A stretch of 64,000 nt of DNA, taken from positions 234,034 through 298,033 of the forward strand of contig NZ_PCGR01000002.1 in the NCBI RefSeq assembly GCF_002798305.1. Reading direction: 5' to 3'. Position 1 is the first letter of the stretch. Each line of letters opens with the position of its first letter. The notes under the pieces were generated by a model that saw only the letters and a list, made by a program, of their open reading frames with translations, was not told where the DNA came from and did no database searches. Shown here in pieces: positions 8,335-17,040 of this stretch. The DNA comes from Chryseomicrobium excrementi (GTDB lineage: Bacteria > Bacillota > Bacilli > Bacillales_A > Planococcaceae). Both the position numbers and the translations under genes were made by a program.

Positions 8335-8736
8335 TTACTTTCGTTCTTTCGCCGGCACCGTAAAGAACGTGATGACTGCAAACAAGAAGAACGCAATCAA
8401 CAAAATCGTTCCCCCGACAATAAAGAATACTAAAATAAAGGTGTCGTTCAAGTTGAACGGATTCAAGTTGTACATCCACATCCCGACCGTCAAACCAATG
8501 GCCCCGATGATAGCTGTAACCCCATGAACGGCCACTAACTTTTTGTACTTGATTTCAAAGATCTGATAGAAGATTCCCCAAGCAAACACAGACAACCAGC
8601 CGACTAGCAAGATGTGCGCGTGAATCGGGCGTAGTGCATAATCCATAGCCCCCGCCATATGTGACCCTAAATACGTTCCAATAAATCCAAAAATCGCAGC
8701 TACTTGAATGAGCCGGATACTCCATTTCTTTTCCAT
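8335..8736 (-). CDS. Small 4-TM haem-copper-oxidase subunit I-like membrane protein
   Basis: A 133-residue protein with four predicted membrane helices (about 9-30, 38-58, 68-90, 100-125). The RPIHAHILLVGWLSVFAWG block (H39, H41) matches the helix that binds low-spin haem in cytochrome oxidase subunit I, and H26 and H71 sit in neighbouring helices. It is far too short to be a catalytic subunit (usually above 450 residues). AGGAGG stands about 10 nt before ATG 8736. It is the last gene of an operon behind an HssS-like haem sensor kinase, 14 bp after the kinase stop. Haem binding is inferred. Confidence 0.72.
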   Translation of the reverse strand: MEKKWSIRLIQVAAIFGFIGTYLGSHMAGAMDYALRPIHAHILLVGWLSVFAWGIFYQIFEIKYKKLVAVHGVTAIIGAIGLTVGMWMYNLNPFNLNDTFILVFFIVGGTILLIAFFLFAVITFFTVPAKERK

Positions 8737-8750
8737 GATTTGAATGCCTC

Positions 8751-10127
8751 CTATAAAATGGGAAGCGTCACTTCGACGCATGTCCCTTCCTGTTCTATAC
8801 TTTCAATTTGTAACGTGCCTTTATGCAATGTGACAATTTCATTTACGATAGCTAACCCGAGCCCGGTTCCTTCTGTATGACGCGATAAGTCTGCGCGGTA
8901 GAAGCGCTCTGTGACATGAGGGAGGTCCTGTGCAGCAATGCCTATTCCTGAATCTTGAATCCGAATCTTCACAACTGAAGCATCCGTCTCCATTATAACG
9001 GCTAGCTGACCGCCTTCTTGTGTATATTTCGTGGCGTTTGAGAGAAGGTTGTCCCAAACGACCTCTAAAAGCTCGGCATCTGCTTGAATCGTAGCTCGCT
9101 CTAGTTTCAACGAAACTTCCAACTGGTTCTCCTCAAAACGGTAGCGGTAGCTAGATACGATCTGCTTCAATTGCTTGTCCAATTCAACTTGTCCTAAGGT
9201 CAGTTGATAGGTCGGTTGATCCAAAGAGCTTAGAAGCAGCAACTGCTTCGCAAGTCCGGAAAGCCGAGTGGCTTCTTGCTGGATGACTTTTGCATGTTGA
9301 TAGGATGGTGCGTTCACATCCGCTTCGTTCTCAATCAGTTCCGCGTAGCCCCGGATGTTGACGAGGGGTGACTGGAGATCGTGGGAAACATTCGTGATGA
9401 ACGTTTTGCGAGCGGTATCATTTTCTCGAAGTCGTTCAATCATCCTATTGAAGCTGTCTGCAAGCTCTCCGATTTCATCTTGCCTTTCAATACCTAACGA
9501 ATGACTGTAATTGTCGTTAGCCACTTCTTGGGTGGCTTGGCGTAACAGCCCGATCGGTTTCGTTAGTTGCTTGGCCATCCACAGCATCCCAAGTAAGTTC
9601 ACAAGAGCAATCGATAGTAAGAATGCGAGTAGCAGCGTGTGAATGTCTGAAGACAACAGGCTGAGGTCCGGTCGCAAGAAGAGTCCGTAAACCTCACCGT
9701 CTACTTCAAAAGGAACTCCGACAGTATTGGTGATGCGGTTGGCAAAGTGACTCGTCATAAAGAAGCTGAGTGCTCCGTCTTCACCCGTATAGATGACTCC
9801 ATCCGACACAACGCGCTGTGCTTCTTCCGATAACACAACATCTTCAAACGGCTTCCCGAATGATTGGAGCGAACCTTCCGAGTCTGCTAATACAATCTGA
9901 TAGCCGAGATTCGCTACCGAATCGAGAAACGGCGTTAGCGCTTCTGCATCGCCGTGCATCGTTTCTAAAATAGATGTCACTTCTTGAGCGCGCGTCAAGT
10001 TTTGCTCGGTCGTCTGTTGCTTTGTGAACGCGAGATAAAAGATATTGGTGATCATTAGCCCGATGACGACACTCAAAATCAAGAACCAACCACTGGTCTG
10101 TACAAATTGACGATACAAACTTTTCAC
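8751..10127 (-). CDS. HssS-like sensor histidine kinase
   Basis: A 458-residue membrane kinase: TM1 about 13-34, an extracytoplasmic sensor about 35-162, TM2 about 163-185, HAMP about 186-238, phosphoacceptor H249 (TNVSHDLQSPL), then an ATPase domain with N, G1 (DSGIGI) and G2 (GTGLGLAI) boxes. The sensor region (LGYQIVLADSEG, TSHFANRITNTVGVPF, GLFLRPDLS) closely resembles the haem sensor HssS of Staphylococcus and Bacillus. Its start overlaps the regulator stop by 4 bp. Known HssRS systems control the HrtAB haem exporter; here an MMPL exporter occupies that place. Kinase identity is certain; haem as ligand is inference. Confidence 0.9.
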   Translation of the reverse strand: MKSLYRQFVQTSGWFLILSVVIGLMITNIFYLAFTKQQTTEQNLTRAQEVTSILETMHGDAEALTPFLDSVANLGYQIVLADSEGSLQSFGKPFEDVVLSEEAQRVVSDGVIYTGEDGALSFFMTSHFANRITNTVGVPFEVDGEVYGLFLRPDLSLLSSDIHTLLLAFLLSIALVNLLGMLWMAKQLTKPIGLLRQATQEVANDNYSHSLGIERQDEIGELADSFNRMIERLRENDTARKTFITNVSHDLQSPLVNIRGYAELIENEADVNAPSYQHAKVIQQEATRLSGLAKQLLLLSSLDQPTYQLTLGQVELDKQLKQIVSSYRYRFEENQLEVSLKLERATIQADAELLEVVWDNLLSNATKYTQEGGQLAVIMETDASVVKIRIQDSGIGIAAQDLPHVTERFYRADLSRHTEGTGLGLAIVNEIVTLHKGTLQIESIEQEGTCVEVTLPIL

Positions 10128-10795
10128 CGGAGCACCTCCAAGCGGTACCCGACCCCTCGAACGGTTTGGATTTCAACGGAGGCTCCGTGTTTTTTCAAAC
10201 GATCTCGCAGCCGGTTCATGTGAGTGTTGAGAGAGAGTTCATGCTTCTCGTCGTCTTCTCCCCAAACTTCTTCGAGCATCCGAATGCGTGAAATAGTATG
10301 CCCAGGAGTGGCGCTTAGGATAGCCAGTAGCTCAAACTCTTTGAGCGGGATGATCAATGTTTCGTCTCCTATGACGACATCATAAGATGAACGGTCTAAT
10401 TGGATGTTGCCGACTGAGAGGTGATGACGCATCGCCTTTCCGTAGCGTCTCAGAATGGCTTGCAGGCGAAATAGCAGTTCTTGGGGTTCGAACGGCTTTA
10501 CTAAATAGTCTTCTGAGCCGGACTCAAATCCCTTAGCTTTGTCTGTGAGTTGTCCTTTAGCTGTGACCAGTATGACAGGGATGTCTAAGTCATCGGTGAG
10601 CGTCTGGGTCAGCTCATAGCCGTCCATTCCGGGCATCATCACGTCGACAATGGCAGCCGCAACTTCTTCTGTCTCTAAGAGCTCGAGAGCTTGCTGCGCA
10701 TCTTGCGCGAGTAACGCTTCGTAACCACCTTGCTGAAGTTGAAGAGCAATCAGTTGACGGATATGAACATCGTCATCCACGACAAGAATACGCAT
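10124..10795 (-). CDS. OmpR-family response regulator (HssR-like)
   Basis: A 223-residue regulator with an N-terminal receiver (acidic pocket D7-D9, phosphoacceptor D51 in VDVMMPGMDGYEL, K in VKPFEP) and a C-terminal winged helix ending in the recognition and wing segment EIQTVRGVGYRLE. Several stretches (SGSEDYLVKPFEPQELLFR and the tail) match HssR. It overlaps its kinase partner by 4 bp and lies 12 bp after the MMPL gene, so it probably autoregulates this operon. Confidence 0.92.
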   Translation of the reverse strand: MRILVVDDDVHIRQLIALQLQQGGYEALLAQDAQQALELLETEEVAAAIVDVMMPGMDGYELTQTLTDDLDIPVILVTAKGQLTDKAKGFESGSEDYLVKPFEPQELLFRLQAILRRYGKAMRHHLSVGNIQLDRSSYDVVIGDETLIIPLKEFELLAILSATPGHTISRIRMLEEVWGEDDEKHELSLNTHMNRLRDRLKKHGASVEIQTVRGVGYRLEVLR

Positions 10796-10807
10796 AACAA
10801 ACCTCCT

Positions 10808-12904
10808 TTACGCCTTCTTCGGCGTGTCTTTTTCGAATACTAGAATAAGGGCTGGAATCAAAATCCCTCGTACGATGAACGTATCGATCAAGATCCCGAT
10901 AGCCACGATAAATCCAAATACAAACAAGTCGGCAATCGGCATGGTCATCAGTGCAGCAAATGTCGCCGCTAAGATGACACCAGCTGATGAAATGACGCCT
11001 CCTGTGACCGCGATGGATCGTTGCAGCGCCTCTTTTACAGAATGGTGGTCTCGTTCTTCCATGTAGCGAGACACCAAAATAATCGTATAATCAATTCCCA
11101 GTGCTACTAGGAAGATAAAGGAGTAGAGTGGGACACGTGTACTGATGGCTTCGTAACCAAAAAGCCAGTCCACTGCGAATATACCAATTCCAAGCGCTGC
11201 GGTAAAGGAAAGTAATAACGTGGCCATCATATAAAGAGCCATTTTCCAAGAACGCGTCATGACTAAGAGCAGAGCCGTGATGAGTACCGTTTCCAAGATG
11301 ATAACGATCAAAATATCACGGTTGTTGACTTGTTGTTCATCCACGAGTTTTGGTGTGATTCCGGACCAGTAGACTTCTGTCGCTTCGTCTAGAGACTCCG
11401 TCGTCTGACGCAAATCCTCTACTACGTCCATGGCTTCTGTAGAATACGGGTTCAAGTCAAGTGCTACAGAGTAACGAGCCGCCGTAGCGTCTTCAGTTGT
11501 TTCAACTTCTCGAATCGAAGCAATGCCTTTAGTTTCTTCAACAGTTTGTAAGAAGGTCTCTTTTGTGGCATCGCTCAGCGGTTCATTCGATTGCAGCAAT
11601 ACCGTCATCGGAGCAAGTTGGCCTTTGTCATAGTTGGCTTCTACAATTTCATACCCTACTCGAGAAGGTAGATTTTCAGGGAACGATTTGACCATATCGA
11701 ATTCAAATTTCAGATTGAACAAGTTTAGTGAAGCAAGGATTAGGGCGAGTAAAACCAGTCCTCCAGAAACTAAAGGTTTCTTCGTCACGATTTTTGACAT
11801 GCGCCCCCATAATCCTGCTGCTCGTTCTGGTTGTTGGCCGTATTTCGGTGCTCGTGGCCAAAATGCCTTCCGTCCGAATAGCGTGAACAGTGCAGGTACA
11901 AGAGTGATCGATGCCAAAATGATCACAACAAATGCCGTGCTGAATACAGGTGCAAAGTTCTGATAATCCCGGAAGTCGGCAAAGAACAACACGAGCATCG
12001 CGGCAAGTACAGTGGCACCTGCAAATACAACGGGAGTAGCCGTTGAACGCATCGCAACTTTCATGGCCGTATATTTGTCTTCATAGACATACAGTTCTTC
12101 TTTGAAACGCGAAAACACGAACAAAGAATAATCTGTAACAGCTGCAAACAGCAAAATGCTCATGATAGAAGTGGTTGCATTGTTAATCTCTAAACCACCT
12201 GCTCCAAGCAACCCAATTAACTGGTTCGTCACTTGATAGACAAGCGCTGTGGCAAGAAGCGGGATGATTGCTAGAAGAGGTGAACGGTAAATAGCAATCA
12301 ACAATACTAAAATAATTCCTATTGTAGCAAGTAATAACACAAAGTCTGCTTCTTCAAACAGTTTCAACGTATCGCCTGCAATTCCTACAGGACCCGTTAC
12401 ATAAAAGTCAAACGTTCCAAATTCTTCTCCGCGCTGTTCACCGATAGCAAGTAGTTCATCTGAGATCTCTTTGTAGCGGTCACTACCGATACCGGATTCG
12501 AGTTCCAAAGGGAAGATGAACGTCTTCTTATCTTCTGAATAGAAGCCTTCTAATGCTTGAGGAGGGAGTGCGGCAAGGTCCATCATCGGCTTAATAGCGT
12601 TGATGTCCGCTTCCTCAATATCTTCTAAGACGGCAAAGATTTCTGTCGCCTCAAGTGGGGCATCTCCAGAAAACACTAAGATGCCAGGTGTCGCCTGTGC
12701 ATCGGGGAATGCGGCTTTCAATTCTTTTTCAGCTTGAATGCTCGGTGCATCGTCTGGGAGCGATTGAAAGTTTGCACTCCGGTAGTCTGCAGTTTTAGGT
12801 CCTGCGCTCAATAAAACAGCGAGTAGCACCCAAACGATCAATGTAACCCACATGCCTCTTTTAGTGGTCACAAAGTCCGTTATACGATGAATCACTTTTT
12901 TCAC
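10808..12904 (-). CDS. MMPL/RND-family transporter
   Basis: A 698-residue exporter of the MMPL class: TM1 about 17-35, an extracytoplasmic domain about 36-185, six helices, a second soluble loop about 410-525 and six more helices. SxxDY motifs typical of proton-coupled MMPL pumps appear in AAVTDYSLFVFSRFKEE and GIDYTIILVSRYMEE. These proteins export lipids, siderophores, toxic compounds or pigments. The start is a GTG at 12904 preceded by AAAAGGAAGTG. It is the first gene of the operon with the HssRS-like pair and the small haem-oxidase-like protein, so it is a candidate haem or cell-envelope-stressor exporter. The substrate is not known. Confidence 0.92.
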   Translation of the reverse strand: MKKVIHRITDFVTTKRGMWVTLIVWVLLAVLLSAGPKTADYRSANFQSLPDDAPSIQAEKELKAAFPDAQATPGILVFSGDAPLEATEIFAVLEDIEEADINAIKPMMDLAALPPQALEGFYSEDKKTFIFPLELESGIGSDRYKEISDELLAIGEQRGEEFGTFDFYVTGPVGIAGDTLKLFEEADFVLLLATIGIILVLLIAIYRSPLLAIIPLLATALVYQVTNQLIGLLGAGGLEINNATTSIMSILLFAAVTDYSLFVFSRFKEELYVYEDKYTAMKVAMRSTATPVVFAGATVLAAMLVLFFADFRDYQNFAPVFSTAFVVIILASITLVPALFTLFGRKAFWPRAPKYGQQPERAAGLWGRMSKIVTKKPLVSGGLVLLALILASLNLFNLKFEFDMVKSFPENLPSRVGYEIVEANYDKGQLAPMTVLLQSNEPLSDATKETFLQTVEETKGIASIREVETTEDATAARYSVALDLNPYSTEAMDVVEDLRQTTESLDEATEVYWSGITPKLVDEQQVNNRDILIVIILETVLITALLLVMTRSWKMALYMMATLLLSFTAALGIGIFAVDWLFGYEAISTRVPLYSFIFLVALGIDYTIILVSRYMEERDHHSVKEALQRSIAVTGGVISSAGVILAATFAALMTMPIADLFVFGFIVAIGILIDTFIVRGILIPALILVFEKDTPKKA

Positions 12905-13026
12905 AACTTGTCACTTCCTTTTCTAGTCTCTTCCGTAGTGTAAATTGCGTATATAAACCGAATATCAACTCATGGGCGTCTTTGGAAAAAATATGGTACG
13001 CTAAACGAAAGATAGGGGTGGAATAC

Positions 13027-15039
13027 ATGAAAAAATGGGGATGGGGAATCTTGTCTGTGTCCTTGCTGTTTCTCGCAGGGTGTACCGATGAGGTGACACC
13101 ACAAGAACGACAAGAGGCCTATGTGGCCGCATGGAATGAAGGAGATTATGAAACACTTTATAACGAGTTTGTATCCGATGAGACCAAGGAACAAGTGGAC
13201 GAAGCTGCTTTTGTGGAGCGACAGGTGGCACTTGATGAGGCGCTTGGTGTGACGGAGCGAGAAGTGACGTTTACGAAAGCTCCGGAAGACACGGAGTGGG
13301 AAGCGACTGAACCAGCTACGTTTCCTGTTCAGATCAAAGTGGAGACAGTCGCAGGTCCTATCGAATGGGAGAAAGAAATGACGTGGCAATCTGTCGAGAC
13401 AGAAGAAGAACTGACTTGGATGGCCGATTGGGACACTGGATTCATCTTGCCAGACCTTGCAGAGGGAGATGAAGTGCGCGTCTCGACGCTACCATTTGCA
13501 CGAGGAGAAATCTACGACCGTAATGGCAACGCGCTCGCCATCAACGGCACCGGCTTTGAAGTGGGCATCGTGCCTGGCAAGTTTACGGATGACACTCAGA
13601 AACAAAGGCTTGCCGAACTATTAGGGACAACTGTTGAGTACATCGATAAACAACTGGCGCAGAGCTGGGTGAAAGACGACCAATTCGTCCCTATCGATAA
13701 AATCTCACAGACGGATGATGTGAGAGCGGCGCTTATTGAGATTCCGGGAGTCCTGCTTCAAGAGACGGCTATGCGAGAATATCCATACGGAGAAGCTGCA
13801 GCGCATCTGGTTGGGTACATTGGTCCCATCACGGCGGAACAGTTAGCGGAGCGTGAAGATGAGGGGTACACCGAGTTTGACCAGATAGGGCGTCAAGGAC
13901 TTGAGCGTTTCTTAGAAGAGCGGCTGCGAGGACAAGACGGGAAGCGTGTGTTCATTGATAAGGCAGAAGAAGGTGCTGAAAATGTCACGCTCGCTGAAAA
14001 AGAGCCTGTAGAAGGCGAGCGCATCGATTTGACGATTGACGCCGAACTTCAGCGCATTACGTTCGCCTCTATGGACGGAGAACCAGGAGCTGCATCGATT
14101 GTGGATCTGAAGACAGGAGAAGTGTTGACGCTGTTGAGTTCTCCAAGCTTTGACCCATCCGCATTTATGCTCGGGATGACACAAGCGCAGTATGATGAGC
14201 TGGCAAATGATCCACTCAACCCGCTGTTAAACCGTTTTGCAGCCTCCTACGCTCCAGGATCGACATTGAAGCCAATCACAGCAGCGATAGGAATGGAAGC
14301 AGGGACACTTGATCCTGACGTGGGAATTGTGATTGAAGGAGAGACTTGGCAAAAAGATGCCTCATGGGGAAACTACCGTGTCACACGGTTACATCCAGAA
14401 GCACCGAATCCAATTGATTTAGAAAAATCACTCGTCTATTCCGACAACATCTACTATGCGCAACAAGCATTGAAGATGGGCAGGGAAACATTTGTAGAGG
14501 GCCTAGAGTCCTTTGGCTTTGGGGAAGACATTCCGTTCTTCTTGAACCTGCAGGCTTCTCAAGTTTCAAATGACGGCGGTATCGGGTCAGAAGGGCAACT
14601 CGCTGATACATCATTCGGGCAAGGCCAAATGCTCGCAAACATCTTGCATTTAGCGACGTCGTATCAGCCGTTCCTGACAAACGGGACGATGTGGCAGCCA
14701 ACTCTGCTACTTGAAGAAGAGGACAAAGTTGTATGGAAAGAAGGACTCGTTAGTGAGCAGAATGCGGCCATCTTGCAGGAGGGGATGCGTAGTATGGTCG
14801 TAGATGGTTTTGCGCAAGCAGCAAATATTCCAAATATTCCTCTTGCCGGCAAGACAGGGACTGCTGAACTGAAAGCGACAGTCGATGCAGAGGGGCAAGA
14901 GAACGGTTTCTTCGTCAGCTATCCAGTAGATACGGAAGAACTCATCATGGCTATGATGATCGAAGATGTGGGAGACAACGGGGGAAGCGGCTACGTAGCA
15001 GAGAAAGCGGCAGCTATCTACAAACTTTTGTATGAATGA
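13027..15039 (+). CDS. Class B penicillin-binding protein, PBP3/MecA-like lipoprotein
   Basis: A 670-residue transpeptidase that cross-links peptidoglycan outside the membrane. A lipoprotein signal ends LAGC (C19). An NTF2-like MecA_N domain follows (about 25-140), then a PBP dimerisation domain (about 150-310) and the transpeptidase domain with STLK (S412), SDN (S472) and KTGT (from K609). Size and layout match Bacillus PbpC (PBP3) and the MecA family, which often have low beta-lactam affinity. ATG 13027 is chosen because it begins the signal peptide and has GGGGTGG before it. Divergent from the MMPL operon. Confidence 0.93.
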   Translation: MKKWGWGILSVSLLFLAGCTDEVTPQERQEAYVAAWNEGDYETLYNEFVSDETKEQVDEAAFVERQVALDEALGVTEREVTFTKAPEDTEWEATEPATFPVQIKVETVAGPIEWEKEMTWQSVETEEELTWMADWDTGFILPDLAEGDEVRVSTLPFARGEIYDRNGNALAINGTGFEVGIVPGKFTDDTQKQRLAELLGTTVEYIDKQLAQSWVKDDQFVPIDKISQTDDVRAALIEIPGVLLQETAMREYPYGEAAAHLVGYIGPITAEQLAEREDEGYTEFDQIGRQGLERFLEERLRGQDGKRVFIDKAEEGAENVTLAEKEPVEGERIDLTIDAELQRITFASMDGEPGAASIVDLKTGEVLTLLSSPSFDPSAFMLGMTQAQYDELANDPLNPLLNRFAASYAPGSTLKPITAAIGMEAGTLDPDVGIVIEGETWQKDASWGNYRVTRLHPEAPNPIDLEKSLVYSDNIYYAQQALKMGRETFVEGLESFGFGEDIPFFLNLQASQVSNDGGIGSEGQLADTSFGQGQMLANILHLATSYQPFLTNGTMWQPTLLLEEEDKVVWKEGLVSEQNAAILQEGMRSMVVDGFAQAANIPNIPLAGKTGTAELKATVDAEGQENGFFVSYPVDTEELIMAMMIEDVGDNGGSGYVAEKAAAIYKLLYE

Positions 15040-15048
15040 TGCTATAAT
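15040..15048 (+). promoter_or_regulatory. Extended -10 promoter for menA
   Basis: TGCTATAAT is an extended -10 element (TGnTATAAT) located just after the PBP stop codon and about 40 bp before menA. No good -35 is seen, as is common for extended -10 promoters. Confidence 0.6.
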
Positions 15049-15086
15049 AAAGTGCTATGTAGTTTAGATACGAAGGAGATTTCACC

Positions 15087-16007
15087 ATGACAGCAATTGA
15101 TTCCACTCTGCCGATTTCCCGAGGCAAATTGATGTGGCAGATGACGCGTCCGCATACGCTGACAGCGACATTCGTGCCTGTCGTCTTGGGAACTGTAATG
15201 GCATTGTTTGATTCCTCGATTCATTGGGGACTTTTCATTGCCATGATGGCAGCAGGTCTGTGTCTGCAGATCGCAACGAATTTATTTAATGAGTACTATG
15301 ATTTTAAAAAAGGATTAGATACGGCAGATTCAGTGGGAATCGGTGGTGGTATTGTCCGCCACGGACTGAAGCCGGGCATGGTGCTCGCTGTGGCTTTGAT
15401 CCTTTATCTGTTAGCCGGCTTTATTGGAATTTATATCGCAGCTTCCACAAGTTATTGGCTGATTGCCATAGGTGTCGTAGGAATGGCAGTGGGTTATCTG
15501 TATACAGGAGGACCGCTTCCGATCGCCTATACGCCGTTTGGTGAAGTGTTCGCTGGCGTATTTATGGGTATCGGGTTCATCTTGATCGCGTACTATCTTC
15601 AAACGCTTGAAGTGACGACTTGGGCACTGTTGTTGTCGATTCCTTTTGGGATTTTAGTCGGTGCTATCAACATGTCAAACAACATTCGAGATATAAAAGA
15701 AGATACTATTGGTGGACGCAAGACGCTGCCTATCTTACTTGGGCGCGAGAAAGCCATCACGGGACTTGCTGTGGCATTCGTCATTTCTTACGCATGGATT
15801 GTCGGTCTGGTCGTCTTGCAAATCGTGACACCATGGGCACTTTTAGTGTTGCTTGCTGTGCCGAAATCCATCACGGCTATCAAAAGTTTCCGTCTTGGCA
15901 AGACGAAGCCTCAAATGATGGGACCAGCGATGAAATCGACAGCTTTGACGAATACATTCGTTGGGGTGCTTTTAACAATTGGCCTCTTCATTGAGTGGCT
16001 GTTATAA
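15087..16007 (+). CDS. menA: 1,4-dihydroxy-2-naphthoate polyprenyltransferase
   Basis: A 306-residue membrane prenyltransferase of the UbiA superfamily that attaches the isoprenoid tail to DHNA, making demethylmenaquinone. Both Asp-rich motifs are visible: NLFNEYYDFKKGLDTADS (about 68-85) and NNIRDIKEDTIGGRKTLP (about 196-213), within about eight to nine membrane helices. GAAGGAG precedes the ATG. Menaquinone as the respiratory quinone fits an aerobic Bacillales bacterium. Monocistronic, with its own promoter and terminator. Confidence 0.95.
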   Translation: MTAIDSTLPISRGKLMWQMTRPHTLTATFVPVVLGTVMALFDSSIHWGLFIAMMAAGLCLQIATNLFNEYYDFKKGLDTADSVGIGGGIVRHGLKPGMVLAVALILYLLAGFIGIYIAASTSYWLIAIGVVGMAVGYLYTGGPLPIAYTPFGEVFAGVFMGIGFILIAYYLQTLEVTTWALLLSIPFGILVGAINMSNNIRDIKEDTIGGRKTLPILLGREKAITGLAVAFVISYAWIVGLVVLQIVTPWALLVLLAVPKSITAIKSFRLGKTKPQMMGPAMKSTALTNTFVGVLLTIGLFIEWLL

Positions 16008-16019
16008 GAAATTAGAGAG

Positions 16020-16052
16020 AGAATCCAGCCTTTATGAGGCTGGTTCTTTTTA
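16020..16052 (+). terminator. Intrinsic terminator of menA
   Basis: AGAATCCAGCCT / AGGCTGGTTCTTTTT hairpin with a TTATG loop, directly before the SOS-type promoter of the next gene. Confidence 0.88.
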
Positions 16053-16053
16053 G

Positions 16054-16082
16054 TTGTAAAAAGAACGTGTGTTCGATATAAT
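16054..16082 (+). promoter_or_regulatory. SOS promoter with LexA (DinR) box
   Basis: TTGTAA (16054-16059), a 17-bp spacer and a perfect TATAAT (16077-16082). Within the spacer lies GAACGTGTGTTC (16063-16074), matching the Bacillus LexA box core GAAC-N4-GTTC and the R-N-R-Y centre of CGAACRNRYGTTYC. Only the two outermost bases differ. A repressor bound here would cover the promoter completely. Motif and geometry are seen; LexA binding is inferred. Confidence 0.82.
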
Positions 16083-16108
16083 AAGAACATAAAAGGAGGT
16101 CGGTATTG

Positions 16109-16330
16109 ATGAAAGAACAGCTCACTAAAGCCATGAAACTCAATTATCTTTTAGAAGTCGTGTATATGGATAAGTCAGGGAAACTCACAAAACGTCGAAT
16201 CAAAGTTTTGAAGATGCACGGCGAAAAAATCTGGGTATGGGACGCAGGGAAACGTGCGAAGCGAACATTCTTAATTGATCGTGTTCTAGCATGTCAACCG
16301 ATCCTCCGCAAAGAACGGGAAATTATCTAA
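16109..16330 (+). CDS. Solo WYL-like domain protein (73 aa), probably SOS-induced
   Basis: A 73-residue protein that looks like an isolated WYL-type beta-barrel: LLEVVYMDKSGKLTKRRIKV, then KIWVWDAGKRAKRTFLIDRV, matching the pattern of strands and the R-F-x-x-D/R-R/I ending of WYL domains. It has no helix-turn-helix. WYL domains in PafBC-type and DriD regulators sense DNA damage by binding ssDNA or nucleotides. AAAGGAGG precedes the start; an in-frame TTG three bases upstream is an alternative. The LexA-box promoter directly upstream makes a DNA-damage role plausible. Fold assignment is by eye. Confidence 0.7.
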   Translation: MKEQLTKAMKLNYLLEVVYMDKSGKLTKRRIKVLKMHGEKIWVWDAGKRAKRTFLIDRVLACQPILRKEREII

Positions 16331-16413
16331 AACTTCTCCTCTTACTATCTGAAACCTATGGTACAATAGGAAAAAATTACAGAGTCTGGTAGTTGGCTGG
16401 GGGATAAGAGATC

Positions 16414-16980
16414 ATGAAACTTGTTTTATTGTTTGGTCCGCATGCGGTAGGGAAGATGACTGTTGGACAAGAATTGGCGAAACTTACAGAGCTCAAATTA
16501 TTTCACAATCACATGACGATTGATTTGGTAGGGCAGTTCTTTAACTATTCGACCAAGGAAGGAAAAGAGCTAGTTCAGACATTTCGTCAGGAGATTTTTG
16601 AAGCAGTCTCAAAAAGTGATTTGGATGGCCTCATTTTTACGTTCGTTTGGTTATTTGATGTAGAACGAGACTGGGAATATGTCCGCAATCTTGCACAACT
16701 TTTTGAATCTCGTGGAGCAGAAGTTTGTTATGTGGAACTTGAGGCTGATTTAGAAGAGCGTTTGAAGCGCAACGTGACACCAAATCGCTTAGAGCACAAA
16801 CCGTCGAAACGAGACTTGGAATGGTCACGGAATGATGTGTTGAGCGGATCACAAAAATACCGTCTCAATTCACATCCAGGAGAAATCCCTTATACAAATT
16901 ATCTTCGCATCAATACAATGGAACAGTCTCCAAAAGAAGCAGCCCAACAAATCAAAGATACATTTCAATTAGGGTACTAA
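16414..16980 (+). CDS. P-loop kinase-like protein (shikimate-kinase-like AAA)
   Basis: A 188-residue soluble protein with an N-terminal Walker A GPHAVGKMT (K14) and a nucleotide-kinase-like layout; the region RLKRNVTPNRLEHKPSKRDLEW resembles a lid. Family members are annotated as AAA or shikimate kinase-like proteins, but no substrate is known and true shikimate kinase (AroK) motifs are absent. The ATG is preceded by a GGGGG tract. A TACAAT -10-like box lies at about 16361-16366. Monocistronic. Confidence 0.75.
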   Translation: MKLVLLFGPHAVGKMTVGQELAKLTELKLFHNHMTIDLVGQFFNYSTKEGKELVQTFRQEIFEAVSKSDLDGLIFTFVWLFDVERDWEYVRNLAQLFESRGAEVCYVELEADLEERLKRNVTPNRLEHKPSKRDLEWSRNDVLSGSQKYRLNSHPGEIPYTNYLRINTMEQSPKEAAQQIKDTFQLGY

Positions 16981-17040
16981 CTGTTTAATAAAACAAGAGC
17001 TGGGTAACGTGAAAGTATGGTCTATGGAAGGGGCGATACA

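Noticed and set aside
15018-15039. A -35 element for the menA promoter
   Set aside because: No TTGACA-like hexamer at 16-18 bp from the TATAAT; only the extended -10 is supported.
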